Below, one piece after another: positions 48,991 to 58,117 of a stretch of DNA of 64,000 bases (the first letter of the stretch is position 1; the number at the start of each line of letters is the position of its first letter). The notes beneath the pieces were generated by a model. The model made no database searches, had not been told where the DNA came from, and saw only the letters and a program-made list of their open reading frames with translations. The stretch comes from CAIKZZ01 sp035524595 (GTDB lineage Bacteria; Pseudomonadota; Gammaproteobacteria; Steroidobacterales; Steroidobacteraceae). The DNA lies in NCBI GenBank assembly GCA_035524595.1, contig DATKOP010000020.1:1-64000 (forward strand), written 5' to 3'. The position numbers and the translations under genes are program-made.

Positions 48991-49953
48991 TCACGCTCTT
49001 GCTTGGGCCCGCGGGCGCGGGCGGGCGGGCACGGGTTCGTGTCCGAAGGTCTGGATGAAACGGGCGGGGTCGAGCCGCGCCTCGTCGAGATAGGCGTCGA
49101 GCAGCTCGAGGCGGGCACCGTCGCCGCACTCGGCCGTCAGCCGGCCGTCCTCGACCACGAGGCAGGGGCCGGCTGCGCCGTGGCGCGCGCCGCCCTCGAG
49201 CCGCCGCGTGCGGTTGACGCGCAGCAGCGCGTCGCCGAGCCGCAGGTAGGCGCCGGGGAAGGGCGGCGCGACCGCGCGCACGAGGTTGTGGATCCGCGCC
49301 GCCGGCCAGTCGAGGGCGAACTCGCCGTCGGCCGGCTTGCGGCCGCCGTAGTACGAGCCGCGCGCGAGGTCGAGCGGGGTCGCGGTCGCCGTGCCGGCCA
49401 CGAGGCGCGGCAGGCTGCGGCGCAGCACCGTGACCGCGGCGTCGGCCACCCGGCCGGCGACCTCGAAGGCGGTGTCGTCCGGTCCGATCGGCACGGCCTC
49501 CTGGTCGACCAGCGCGCCGGCATCGGGCTTGGCGACCATGTAGTGCAGGCTCGCGCCGGTCTCGGTCTCGCCGTTCAGCACCGCCCAGTTGACCGGCGCG
49601 CGGCCGCGGTAGCGCGGCAGCAGCGAGCCGTGCATGTTGAGCGCGCCGCGGCGCGCGAGCGCCAGCACGCCCGGCGGCAGCATGCGCCGGTAATAGAAGG
49701 AGAAGATGAAGTCGGGCGCGAGCGCCGCGATGCGGGCGCCGAGCGCGGGCTCCGCCGGATCGGCCGGCGTCACGACCGGGCAGCCGGCGCCGCGGGCGAC
49801 CTCGGCGACGCTCGCGAACCAGCGCTGCTCGTTCGGGTCGTCCTCGTGCGTCACGACCAGGCAGACGTCGACGCCGGCCTCGAACAGCGCGCCGAGGCAG
49901 CGGGCGCCGACCTCCGAGTACGCGAACACGACGCAGCGGGCGGCGGCGTTCAC
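48991..49953 (-). CDS. arnA: UDP-Ara4N formyltransferase (N-terminal half of ArnA as a separate gene)
   Basis: A 320-residue formyltransferase like the ArnA N-terminal domain: CVVFAYSEVGARCLGALFEA, FSFYYRRMLPPGVLALARRG, then NMHGSLLPRYRGRAPVNWAV with the catalytic Asn/His pair and KPDAGALVDQ with the Asp. A small C-terminal OB-like part follows. It formylates UDP-Ara4N with N10-formyl-THF. GTG start overlaps the arnC stop by 4 bases; the stop lies 4 bases before the decarboxylase ATG, so split ArnA is still made from one coupled message. Confidence 0.93.
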   Translation of the reverse strand: MNAAARCVVFAYSEVGARCLGALFEAGVDVCLVVTHEDDPNEQRWFASVAEVARGAGCPVVTPADPAEPALGARIAALAPDFIFSFYYRRMLPPGVLALARRGALNMHGSLLPRYRGRAPVNWAVLNGETETGASLHYMVAKPDAGALVDQEAVPIGPDDTAFEVAGRVADAAVTVLRRSLPRLVAGTATATPLDLARGSYYGGRKPADGEFALDWPAARIHNLVRAVAPPFPGAYLRLGDALLRVNRTRRLEGGARHGAAGPCLVVEDGRLTAECGDGARLELLDAYLDEARLDPARFIQTFGHEPVPARPRPRAQARA

Positions 49954-50939
49954 GGCGCGCGGCGCTCGATGGCGTCGACGCCGGCGGCGGGCAGGTGCGG
50001 CGTCTGCTCCAGCACCGCACCGATGATGTAGCGCGGCCGCTGGCGCACCTGCAGGTAGATCCGGCCGATGTATTCGCCGAGCAGGCCGATGCCGAACAGC
50101 GCGATGCCGAGGAAGAAGAACACGATCGCGAACAGCGTGAACACGCCGTCGACTTCCGGGCCGAGCACGAGGCGCCGGCCGAGCAGGTACACGACCAGCG
50201 CGCCCGACAGCAGCGACAGCACCAGCCCGGCCAGCGAGAACGCCTGCAGCGGCACCGTCGAGAAGCCCGTCATCAGGTCGAAGGTCAGGCGGATCAGCCG
50301 GTACAGCGAGTACTTCGAGGCGCCGGCGGCGCGCTCGTCGTGCTTGACCTCGATCTCGGTCGGGTTGGCCGCGTACAGCGAGGCCAGCGCCGGGATGAAG
50401 GTGACGTTCTCGCGGGTCGCGTTGATCGCGTCGATGACGCCGCGCGCGTAGCCGCGCAGCATGCAGCCGTGGTCGGTCATCCTGATCGGCGTCATGCGCT
50501 CGCGGATCAGGTTGACGAACTGCGAGGCGATCCGCCGCCACCACAGGTCCTGGCGGTTCGCGCGCCAGGTACCGACGTAGTCGTGGCCGGCCTCGAGCTC
50601 CCTGAGCAGCTTGCCGACCTCCTCGGGCGGGTTCTGCAGGTCGGCGTCGAGCGTCACCAGGTACTGGCCGCGGGCGCGCGCGAAGCCCGCCAGGATCGCG
50701 GCGTGCTGGCCGAAGTTCACCTGCAGCAGGATCACGCGCGTCTCGGCGGGGCGCCGCCGGTACTGCTCCTTGAGCAGCGCCACCGAGGCGTCGCGGCTGC
50801 CGTCGTTGATGAACAGCACCTCGTAGGGCCGCGCCAGCGCATCGAGCGCGGGGTAGAGGCGCTCGAACAGCGTCGGCAGCACCTCCTGCTCGTTGTAGAC
50901 CGGGATCACGACCGACAGGACCGGGGCAGTGTCGTTCAC
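49950..50939 (-). CDS. arnC: ArnC undecaprenyl-phosphate Ara4FN transferase
   Basis: A 329-residue family 2 glycosyltransferase: SVVIPVYNEQEVLPTLFERL, FINDGSRDAS, LVTLDADLQNPPEEVGKLL (DxD) and two C-terminal membrane segments (LAGLVLSLLSGALVVYLLG, LFAIVFFFLGIALFGIGLLG) ending in GRIYLQVRQRPRY. It moves Ara4FN from UDP to undecaprenyl phosphate. It starts 10 bases after the arnB stop and overlaps the formyltransferase start. Confidence 0.93.
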   Translation of the reverse strand: MNDTAPVLSVVIPVYNEQEVLPTLFERLYPALDALARPYEVLFINDGSRDASVALLKEQYRRRPAETRVILLQVNFGQHAAILAGFARARGQYLVTLDADLQNPPEEVGKLLRELEAGHDYVGTWRANRQDLWWRRIASQFVNLIRERMTPIRMTDHGCMLRGYARGVIDAINATRENVTFIPALASLYAANPTEIEVKHDERAAGASKYSLYRLIRLTFDLMTGFSTVPLQAFSLAGLVLSLLSGALVVYLLGRRLVLGPEVDGVFTLFAIVFFFLGIALFGIGLLGEYIGRIYLQVRQRPRYIIGAVLEQTPHLPAAGVDAIERRAP

Positions 50940-50949
50940 GGGGTGGCCT

Positions 50950-52074
50950 TCAGCGCTTCACGAGCTCGAGCAGGGCGTCGCAGACCCGGTCCACGTCGCC
51001 GTCCGTCATCGCCGGGAACAGCGGCAGCGTCACCGTTTCGGCACCGATGCGGGCGGCGTTCGGGAACGCCGCCGGGTCCCAGCCCAGCTGACGATAGTAG
51101 GTGAGGGCCGGTATCGAGGGGTAGTGCACCCCGAGGCCGATGCCGCGGGCCCTCATCCGGGCGATGAACTCGTCGCGGGTCGTGCCGAGCGCGGCGAAGG
51201 GCACGAGCACCGTGTACATGTGCCAGCTGTGGCCCTCGTCGCCGCGCGGCGGCAGCATGTCCGGGTCGAGCCGCGGCTCGAGGCGCTCGAAGTAGTGCCG
51301 CGCGAGCTCGCGCCGCCGGGCGTTGAAGCCGGGCAGCCGCCGCAGCTGGCCGATGCCGACCGCGGCCGCGACGTCCGTCAGGTTGTACTTGCCGCCGGCC
51401 TCGTAGACGTCGACGTTGCCGGCCGCGTCCTTGGTGATGCCGTGGAAGCGCTCGCGGTCGAGCGGCAGCGCGAGCGCGGGGTCGGCGAAGCTGAGCGCGC
51501 CGCCCTCGACCGTGGTCATGTTCTTGTTGGCGTGGAAGCTGAACGAGACGATGTCGCCGAAGCTGCCGATCAGGCGGCCGCGGTCGCTGGTGCCGATCGC
51601 ATGCGCGGCGTCCTCGATGACCCGCAGGCCGCGGCCGCGGGCCAGCTCGTTGACCGGATCCATGTCGACCGCGAGGCCGGAGAAATGCACCGGCATCAGC
51701 GCGCGCGTGCGCGGCGTGAGCGCGGCCGCAAAGCCCGCCGCGGTCGCGTTGCGCGAGCGCAGCTCGACGTCGATGAACACCGGCCGGGCGCCGGTGCGCA
51801 CGACGACGTTGGCCGAGGCCGCGAAGCTCATCGCCGGCACCACCACCTCGTCGCCGGCGCCGACGCCGGCGGCCCTGAGCGCCATCTCCATGCCGCCGGT
51901 CGCACTGGTCATCACCCGCACCTGGCGCCCGGCGCCGAGGTAGGCGGCCAGCGCCCGCTCGAGCTCGAGCACCTTGGGTCCGGAGGTGATCCATCCCGAG
52001 CGCAGCACGGCGATCACCTCGGCGATCGTCTCGTCGTCGATGGTCGGGCGCGTGAACGGGAGGAAGTCCTGCAT
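50950..52074 (-). CDS. arnB: ArnB UDP-4-amino-4-deoxy-L-arabinose aminotransferase
   Basis: A 374-residue PLP aminotransferase of the DegT/DnrJ/EryC1/StrS family. It begins FLPFTRPTIDDETIAEVIAV, has TSATGGMEMALRAAGVG, the PLP-facing VIEDAAHAIGTSD and FSFHANKNMTTVEGGAL with the Schiff-base lysine. It transfers the amino group from glutamate to UDP-4-keto-arabinose. Length is close to E. coli ArnB (379). ATG at 52074, 5 bases after the arnT stop. Confidence 0.93.
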   Translation of the reverse strand: MQDFLPFTRPTIDDETIAEVIAVLRSGWITSGPKVLELERALAAYLGAGRQVRVMTSATGGMEMALRAAGVGAGDEVVVPAMSFAASANVVVRTGARPVFIDVELRSRNATAAGFAAALTPRTRALMPVHFSGLAVDMDPVNELARGRGLRVIEDAAHAIGTSDRGRLIGSFGDIVSFSFHANKNMTTVEGGALSFADPALALPLDRERFHGITKDAAGNVDVYEAGGKYNLTDVAAAVGIGQLRRLPGFNARRRELARHYFERLEPRLDPDMLPPRGDEGHSWHMYTVLVPFAALGTTRDEFIARMRARGIGLGVHYPSIPALTYYRQLGWDPAAFPNAARIGAETVTLPLFPAMTDGDVDRVCDALLELVKR

Positions 52075-52079
52075 GGCGG

Positions 52080-53735
52080 TCACCGGCGGCTGACGAGCAC
52101 GTTGTCGAAGTCCTGGGCGAGCACGCGCATCGCGACGCCGTCGCGGGCGAGGGCCGCGGCGGTCGCGTGCGGCACCAGCGCGTACCCGGCCGCGCCCGCC
52201 TGCCAGCGCTCCTTGAACTCGTCGAGCGTCGCGAGCCCGCGGCCGGGGTCGTCGCGCAGCCCGAAGTCGAGCTCGCCGCGGTACGCCACCGGCACCACCG
52301 GGCGCCCGGCGTAGAACGGCAGCGTCCAGTCGAAGGTGTCGACCGTATAGAGCGGCGCGCCGGCGGCGAGCGGCCCGGCGGCGGCCAGCAGCGGCTTCGC
52401 GGAATAGCGCTGCGCGATCGCGGTCGCGGCGCCGACGATCAGCGTCAGCCCGACCGTGAAGCCGGTCGCCGCGACCAGTCGTGCCGCGGCGCCCGGGCGC
52501 GCGCGCCTGAGCGCGAACGCCGCCGCGCCGCCCGCGACCAGCAGCAGCGCGACGCCGGCGACCCACGGCCGCAGCGTCGCGTAGGTCCAGGCCGGATCGC
52601 CGGCGAGCGGTCGCCGGCCGTAGGCGACGAGCGCAATGCCGAGCACGACGCCGAAGGCCGCCTGCAACAGCGCCGCGAGCCCGAGGTCGCGCGCCGCCGA
52701 CGGCCCGCGCGCCGCGCCGAGCAGCGCGAGCGGCGGCAGCGCCGGCACGATGTACGGCGCGAGCTTGGAGTCCGACAGCGAGAAGAAGACCAGCGTGAAC
52801 GCGGCGCTGACCCACAGCACGCGCGCCGCGTCAAACTCGCCGCGCGGCCGCGTCCGGCGCCAGCCGGTGATGAGCGCGCGCGCCACCTGCGGCAGCCATG
52901 GCAGCGAGCCGGCGGCGAGGATCATCAGGAAGTACCACCACGGCTGGTAGCGGTCGTGCACCTTGGTCAGGTAGCGCTGGAAGTGCTCGCGCACGATCAG
53001 GAAGTCGAGCGCGCCGGGGTGGGCGCGCTCGACCAGCAGGAACCAGGGCAGCACCAGCGCGAGGTAGAGCGCGATGCCCTTGCCGAGGTGCAGGTGGCGC
53101 CACGCCCGGGCATCGCGCTGCAGGGCCGTGTACAGCACCAGCACGGCGCCCGGCAGCACCACGCCGATCAGCCCCTTGGTCAGCGTCGCCGCCGCCATCG
53201 CCGCCCAGCACACCAGCATCCAGTTGCGGGTCAGGCGCGGCGCCGCGTCGCGCTCGAGCTGCGCGAGGCAGAACGCGACGCTCGCGATCGTCAGGCAGCA
53301 CGACAGCGCCATGTCGAGCGTCAGCAGCTGCCCCATGAACACGTAGAGCAGCATGCTCGCGCCCATCGCCGCGGCGCTGAGGCCGCGCTCGACGCCCCAG
53401 GCGCGCCGCCCGAGCAGGTAGATGAAGCCGAGCGCGAGCACCGCGCTCGCCGCGGCCACCAGGCGCGCGGCCCACTCGTTGTGGCCGAAGGCGGCGAGCG
53501 CGAGCGCCGTCGCCCAGTACTGCAGCGGCGGCTTCTCCAGGTAGGCGAGCCCGTCCAGGTGCGGCACCGTGAAGTCGCCGGAGGCGAGCATCTCGGCCGG
53601 GATCTGCGCGTAGCGGCCCTCGTCGGGGTTGAACAGCGGCCGCACGCCGAGCACCGCGAACCAGACGAGCCCGCACGCGAGGAGCAGCACGGCCCAGGCA
53701 CGGGTCTCGTGCCGGGCGTCGGGGTCGCGATTCAT
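52080..53735 (-). CDS. arnT: ArnT-like 4-amino-4-deoxy-L-arabinose lipid A transferase (GT39/83)
   Basis: A 551-residue integral-membrane glycosyltransferase with about 12 membrane spans. The N-terminal loop PLFNPDEGRYAQIPAEMLAS carries the DE motif for the polyprenyl-phosphate sugar, followed by YLEKPPLQYWATALALAAFG, typical of ArnT. It transfers L-Ara4N to lipid A phosphates in the periplasm, lowering negative charge and giving polymyxin resistance in known bacteria. It is the first gene of the operon here, whereas E. coli has it after arnD. A general GT39 function is possible but the neighbours argue for ArnT. Confidence 0.88.
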   Translation of the reverse strand: MNRDPDARHETRAWAVLLLACGLVWFAVLGVRPLFNPDEGRYAQIPAEMLASGDFTVPHLDGLAYLEKPPLQYWATALALAAFGHNEWAARLVAAASAVLALGFIYLLGRRAWGVERGLSAAAMGASMLLYVFMGQLLTLDMALSCCLTIASVAFCLAQLERDAAPRLTRNWMLVCWAAMAAATLTKGLIGVVLPGAVLVLYTALQRDARAWRHLHLGKGIALYLALVLPWFLLVERAHPGALDFLIVREHFQRYLTKVHDRYQPWWYFLMILAAGSLPWLPQVARALITGWRRTRPRGEFDAARVLWVSAAFTLVFFSLSDSKLAPYIVPALPPLALLGAARGPSAARDLGLAALLQAAFGVVLGIALVAYGRRPLAGDPAWTYATLRPWVAGVALLLVAGGAAAFALRRARPGAAARLVAATGFTVGLTLIVGAATAIAQRYSAKPLLAAAGPLAAGAPLYTVDTFDWTLPFYAGRPVVPVAYRGELDFGLRDDPGRGLATLDEFKERWQAGAAGYALVPHATAAALARDGVAMRVLAQDFDNVLVSRR

Positions 53736-53885
53736 GGGGACGCAGCCAACAACAGCAAACGCGAAGTCTACCGTCCGCGGGCCGTCGCCGGCCATAGCGC
53801 CTTGCGCAACGCATGAAGCGCCGTTAATGCAGCGCCGCGCTGCCGCCGCCGAGAGCCTATAGTCGGCGCGAGGAGCCTTCCGCCG

Positions 53886-55295
53886 ATGCAGCTCACGTTT
53901 CTCGGCGCGGCCGGCGAGGTCACCGGCTCGCGCCACCTGATCGAGGCCGGCGCAACGCGCCTGCTGGTCGACTGCGGCATGTTCCAGGGCGGCCGCGATG
54001 CCGCCGTGCGCAACCGCGAGCCGTGGGGCTTCTCGCCGCACGACCTCGACGCCGTGGTGCTGACGCACGCGCACATCGACCACTGCGGCCTGCTGCCGCG
54101 GCTGGTGCGCGACGGCTTCCGCGGCCCGGTGTACGCGACACCGGCCACGATCGAGCTCGCCGAGCTGATGCTGCGGGACAGCGCGCACCTGATGGCCGCC
54201 GAGGCGGCCCGCCACGAGCGCCACGGCCGGCGCGAGCGCGCGCTGTGGGAGCCGCTCTACGGACTCGCCGACGTCGCGGCGCTCGGCGCGCGCTTCGCGC
54301 CGCTCGGCTACCGCGAGCCGCGCGAGCTCGCGCCGGGCGTGCGCGTCTGCCTGCACGATGCCGGCCACATCCTCGGCTCGGCGATCGTCGAGCTCGAGCT
54401 CGCCGAGCGCGGCGTGACGCGCCGGCTGGTGCTGTCCGGCGATCTCGGCCAGCCGGGCCGGCCGATCCTGCGCGACCCCGAGCGGATCGCGGCCGCCGAC
54501 GTGCTGGTGGTGGAGTCCACCTACGGCGACCGCGATCACAAGCCGCTCGGGGCGACGATCGACGAGCTGGTCGCCGCGGTCAGCCGCACGCTGGAGGAGA
54601 AGCACGGCAACGTGCTGGTGCCGGCCTTCGCCGTCGGCCGCACGCAGGAGCTGCTCTACTGGCTCGAGCGCCTGACGCTCGACGGCCGGCTGCCGGAGCT
54701 CGAGGTGTTCGTCGACTCGCCGCTCGCGACCGAGGTCACGGCGATCACGGCGCGGCACTTCGAGCTGTTTGACGAGGAAGCGCGGCGGCTGGTCGCGGCG
54801 CGGCGCCAGGGTCCAAGCCGCATGCACCTGCGCCACACCCGCACGGTCGCCGAATCGATGGCCCTGAACCGCCTCGCGGGCGGGGCGGTGATCCTCGCGG
54901 CGAGCGGCATGTGCGACGGCGGGCGCATCAAGCACCACCTGCGCCACCACCTGCCGAACGCGCGCACGACGGTGCTGATCACGGGCTTCCAGGCCGCCGG
55001 CACGCTCGGCCGGCGCCTCGTCAACCGCGAGCCGACGGTGCCGATCTTCGGCGCGCCGGTGCCGGTGCGCGCCGAGATCATCACGCTCGGCGGCTTCTCG
55101 GCGCATGCCGACCAGCAGGCGCTGCTCGGCTGGCTGCGCGGCGTCGCGCCGCCGCCGGCCACCTGGCTGGTGCACGGCGAGCCGGCGGCGGCGGCCGCGC
55201 TCGCGACGCGCATCGGCGGGGAGCTCCGCTGGCCGGCCGTGGCGGTGGCCGCCCGCGGCGTTCGCGTCGACCTCGCGACCGGCGCGGCGCGCTAG
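53886..55295 (+). CDS. Metallo-beta-lactamase/beta-CASP RNA-processing exonuclease-like protein
   Basis: A 469-residue protein of the CPSF-73/Ysh1-like class. Metallo-beta-lactamase motifs: VLTHAHIDHCG (HxHxDH), later DAGHILGSAIVE and VLSGDLGQPGRPIL. Beta-CASP motifs: VVESTYGDRDH, LVPAFAVGRTQELLYWL, the His-bearing ILAASGMCDGGRIKHHL and FSAHADQQALLGWL. Zinc-dependent RNA endo/exonuclease activity is expected; the physiological RNA is unknown in bacteria of this type. It is divergent from arnT (150-bp gap) and alone. Confidence 0.92.
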   Translation: MQLTFLGAAGEVTGSRHLIEAGATRLLVDCGMFQGGRDAAVRNREPWGFSPHDLDAVVLTHAHIDHCGLLPRLVRDGFRGPVYATPATIELAELMLRDSAHLMAAEAARHERHGRRERALWEPLYGLADVAALGARFAPLGYREPRELAPGVRVCLHDAGHILGSAIVELELAERGVTRRLVLSGDLGQPGRPILRDPERIAAADVLVVESTYGDRDHKPLGATIDELVAAVSRTLEEKHGNVLVPAFAVGRTQELLYWLERLTLDGRLPELEVFVDSPLATEVTAITARHFELFDEEARRLVAARRQGPSRMHLRHTRTVAESMALNRLAGGAVILAASGMCDGGRIKHHLRHHLPNARTTVLITGFQAAGTLGRRLVNREPTVPIFGAPVPVRAEIITLGGFSAHADQQALLGWLRGVAPPPATWLVHGEPAAAAALATRIGGELRWPAVAVAARGVRVDLATGAAR

Positions 55296-55464
55296 CGGCG
55301 CGCCGGCGCGCAGCCGGACTGCAGCAAGTACGAATTCCGGCGCGGCGCCCGCCGATGCTATCTCTGCGCACAGCCACCCGCCGGCAGGGCCCCGGTCGCG
55401 CGGCCGCGTCCGTCCGTCGGCGGCGCGACGCCGGCCGGCGCACCGCCGCCACCAGGAGATGACC

Positions 55465-55881
55465 ATGAGCATTTTGATTGGCAGGGCCCGCGCCTCGGCG
55501 GTCGTCCTCGCCGCGGCCGCGCTCGGCGTCGGCTGCGGGGCGCGTGCCGCCGAGCCGATGACCGAAGTCATCGTCGAGGCGCCGAAGGTTGTCCACACGG
55601 CCGATCGCGCCCCGCCGCTCGGCGCGCCGGTCGACCTCGCCTCGATCCGCTACCGCGTCAGCTATGCCGACCTCAACCTCGCGACGCCGGCGGGTTCCAA
55701 GGCGCTCGAGGAGCGCATCAACGACGCCGCCAAGCGCGCCTGCCGGCAGCTCGAGGCGAGCCTGCCGCCCGGCGCGTCGCCGGCTGCGAACGACCCGCCG
55801 TGCGTCAAGACCGCGGTCGACGGCGCGATGAAGCAGGCGCGCGCGGCGATCGCGGCCGCCGGCCAGGGCGGCGCGAAGTAG
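55465..55881 (+). CDS. UrcA-family small secreted protein
   Basis: A 138-residue protein with a signal peptide (SAVVLAAAALGVGCGARAAE) and the UrcA motif RYRVSYADLNLATPAGSKALEERI, followed by a helix with paired cysteines (KRACRQLEA, PPCVKTAVDGAMKQA) likely disulfide-linked. UrcA proteins are abundant in sphingomonads, Caulobacter and Steroidobacter-like gammaproteobacteria and have no known function. The start at 55465 is favoured over ATG 55459 because AGGAG (55454-55458) would be too close to the latter. Confidence 0.87.
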   Translation: MSILIGRARASAVVLAAAALGVGCGARAAEPMTEVIVEAPKVVHTADRAPPLGAPVDLASIRYRVSYADLNLATPAGSKALEERINDAAKRACRQLEASLPPGASPAANDPPCVKTAVDGAMKQARAAIAAAGQGGAK

Positions 55882-56000
55882 CGCCCGCGCGGCCTCGCGT
55901 CCGGGCGCGCGCGTGCACGGCCGCCGCGCCGCTGCTGCCCGGGCCGCGACGGCGCTACTATCGGCGGGTGCGCGGCGGGGCCGGCCGCGGCGGCCCGGGG

Positions 56001-56026
56001 CTTGAAATGGGCCCCGCGGTCCTCAC
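56001..56026 (+). promoter_or_regulatory. Sigma-32-like promoter before the DnaJ-family gene
   Basis: CTTGAA (56001-56006) is followed after 14 bases by CCTCAC (56021-56026) versus RpoH consensus CCCCAT: two mismatches in the -10 box, perfect -35. It stands 43 bases before the cbpA-like ATG, in the right orientation. A GGGGC/GCCCC stem overlaps the -35 box, which may be chance in such GC-rich DNA. Confidence 0.4.
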
Positions 56027-56068
56027 TCTGTCGCCAACGGCCGGCGACGCCGGCCCGCCCGAGAGCGC

Positions 56069-57037
56069 ATGGAATACCGCGACTACTACAAGATCCTCGG
56101 CGTCGCCCGCGGCGCGAGCGCGGACGAGATCAAGCGCGCCTACCGCAAGCTCGCCCGCAAGTTCCACCCCGACGTCAGCAAGGAGAAGAACGCCGAGGCG
56201 CGCTTCAAGGAGGTCCAGGAGGCCTACGAGGTGCTCAAGGATCCCGAGAAGCGGGCCGCCTACGACCAGCTCGGGCCGGACTTCCAGAGCGGCCAGCAGT
56301 TCCGGCCGCCGCCGGGCTGGGGTTCCAATTTCGAGTTCAGCGGCGCGCGCGGCGGCCGCGGCGGGCGCCGCGCCGGCGCCGACCCCGGCTTCAGCGACTT
56401 CTTCTCGAGCCTCTTCGGCGCGCACAGCCCCTTCGGCGAGTTCGACGGCGGCGGCGCGGACTTTCGCAGCCGCGGCGAGGACCACCGCGCGCGGCTCGAG
56501 CTGACGCTCGAGGAGGCGTACCGCGGCGGCAGCCGCGAGTTCAGGCTGCAGCACCCGGAGGTCACCGGCGACGGCCACGTGGCGCTCAAGGACCGCACGC
56601 TGCGGGTGCAGCTGCCGGCCGGCGTCACCCAGGGCCAGGTCATCCGGCTGGCCGGGCAGGGCGCCGCCGGCGCCGGTGGCGGCCGCGCCGGCGACCTGCT
56701 GCTCGAGGTCGCGATCGCCCCGCACCCGCTGTTCCAGCTCGACGGCCGCGACGTGACGCTGGAACTGCCGGTCGCGCCCTGGGAGGCGGCGCTCGGCGCG
56801 ACGGTGTCGACGCCGACGCTGGGCGGCGCGGTGGAGCTGCGGATCCCGGCGGGCGCGCGCGCGGGCCAGAAGCTGCGCCTGCGGGGGCGCGGGCTGCCCG
56901 GCGAGCCGCCCGGCGATCAGTACGTCGCGCTCAGGATCGTGCTGCCGCCGGCCGATACGGCCCGCGCCCGCGAGCTCTACGAGCAGCTGTCGCGCGAGCT
57001 GCCCTTCGACCCGCGCGCGGAGCTCGGCGGGCGCTGA
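56069..57037 (+). CDS. cbpA: CbpA-like DnaJ-family co-chaperone
   Basis: A 322-residue class II J-protein. The J domain occupies residues 1-70 (YRDYYKILGVARGASADEIK, HPD at 33-35, YEVLKDPEKRAAYDQLG). A Gly/Phe-rich linker follows (GSNFEFSGARGGRGG, FFSSLFGAHSPFGEF) and then the substrate-binding DnaJ C-terminal domains (LELTLEEAYRGGSREFRLQ, VQLPAGVTQGQVIRLAGQG, LRIPAGARAGQKLRLRGRG). There is no cysteine-rich zinc domain. It stimulates DnaK-type ATPases. Confidence 0.94.
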   Translation: MEYRDYYKILGVARGASADEIKRAYRKLARKFHPDVSKEKNAEARFKEVQEAYEVLKDPEKRAAYDQLGPDFQSGQQFRPPPGWGSNFEFSGARGGRGGRRAGADPGFSDFFSSLFGAHSPFGEFDGGGADFRSRGEDHRARLELTLEEAYRGGSREFRLQHPEVTGDGHVALKDRTLRVQLPAGVTQGQVIRLAGQGAAGAGGGRAGDLLLEVAIAPHPLFQLDGRDVTLELPVAPWEAALGATVSTPTLGGAVELRIPAGARAGQKLRLRGRGLPGEPPGDQYVALRIVLPPADTARARELYEQLSRELPFDPRAELGGR

Positions 57038-57055
57038 GGCCGCCGCCGGGCGGAT

Positions 57056-58117
57056 TCAGCCGACGGCCACGCCCAGCAGGCGGCCGATCAGGAACGTGGC
57101 GCCGCCGGCGACGACGCCGATCGCCGCCATGCGCAGTCCGCCGCGCCAGGCGCTCCTGCCGGTGAACAGGCTCAGCGTCATGCCGATCGCGAACAGCGCG
57201 CCGAGCGCGATGCCGGCGGCGGCCAGCGTGCCGCCGCGCAGCGACGCGCCGGCGAGGAAGGGTACCAGCGGCAGCGTCGCGCCGAGCGCGAAGGAGACGA
57301 ACGAGGAGCCGGCCGCGGCCCACGGTGCGCCGAGGTCGTTGGGATTGAGGCCGAGCTCCTCGCGCGCGAGCGCATCGAGCGCGTGCGCGGGGTCCTTGAT
57401 CAGCGTGTGCGCCACGGTGCGCGCCTGCGCCACGTCCATGCCGCGCGCCGCGTAGATCAGCGCCAGCTCCTCGGCCTCCTCGTCGGGGTACTCGGCGAGC
57501 TCGTCGCGCTCGAGGCCGATCTGGTACTCGTACATCTCGCGCTGCGAGCGCACCGAGACATACTCCCCGGCCGCCATCGACAGCGCGCCGGCAAGCAGCC
57601 CGGCGACGCCGCTCGTCAGCACGTAGCGCGCGTCGACGCCGGCGCCGGCGACGCCGAGGATCAGGCTCGCGTTCGACAGCAGGCCGTCGTTGACGCCGAA
57701 CACCGCGGCGCGCAGGTTGCCGCTGCCGACGCCGCGGTGGCGCCGGCCGATGTCGTCGACCGTGGTCGGCATCGCGTGGCCGGCCGCGGTCGGCGGGTTG
57801 TAGACCGACAGCCCGCGCAGCTTGAGCGCAATCAGCGCGCCGCGCATGCGGCGCGGCCCGAGCCAGTCGGTCAGGTTGGCGACCAGCCGGGCGCGCACGC
57901 TCGGCGCGAACGGCGGCAGCTCGGCGAGGTGCCGCGCCCAGGTGCCGGCCTGCTCCTCGGCGGCGGCGGCGAGCTGCTCGAACAGGCGCCGCTTCGGCGG
58001 ATCCGGCTCGACCGCGGCGAGGCGCCGGTACAGCCACGCCGACTGCCGTTCGTGGAACCAGCTGTCGCGCGCGCCGGCCGGCGCGGCGGCCGCGGGCTCA
58101 GTGGGACCGCTGATCAT
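57056..58117 (-). CDS. Erythrin-VIT fusion: ferritin-like domain plus VIT1/CCC1 iron/manganese transporter
   Basis: A 353-residue protein. Residues about 15-125 form a ferritin/rubrerythrin-like helical part (SWFHERQSAWLYRRLAAVEP, FEQLAAAAEEQAGTWARHL) with Glu/His metal ligands, linked to a VIT1-family membrane domain (GSGNLRAAVFGVNDGLLSNA, GALSMAAGEYVSVRSQREM) of five spans. This is the EVIT/MbfA pattern; MbfA in rhizobia exports iron and guards against peroxide. Its start overlaps the receiver gene upstream by 20 bases, so the two are translationally coupled. Confidence 0.88.
   Translation of the reverse strand: MISGPTEPAAAAPAGARDSWFHERQSAWLYRRLAAVEPDPPKRRLFEQLAAAAEEQAGTWARHLAELPPFAPSVRARLVANLTDWLGPRRMRGALIALKLRGLSVYNPPTAAGHAMPTTVDDIGRRHRGVGSGNLRAAVFGVNDGLLSNASLILGVAGAGVDARYVLTSGVAGLLAGALSMAAGEYVSVRSQREMYEYQIGLERDELAEYPDEEAEELALIYAARGMDVAQARTVAHTLIKDPAHALDALAREELGLNPNDLGAPWAAAGSSFVSFALGATLPLVPFLAGASLRGGTLAAAGIALGALFAIGMTLSLFTGRSAWRGGLRMAAIGVVAGGATFLIGRLLGVAVG

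Noticed and set aside
53736..53885. A PmrA-like direct repeat upstream of arnT
   Set aside because: CATTAA-N5-CTTCAT has too many mismatches to the known CTTAAT-N5-CTTAAT box.
55298..55311. A 14-bp palindrome after the beta-CASP nuclease gene
   Set aside because: It has no loop, no T-run, and only G/C bases; likely chance.
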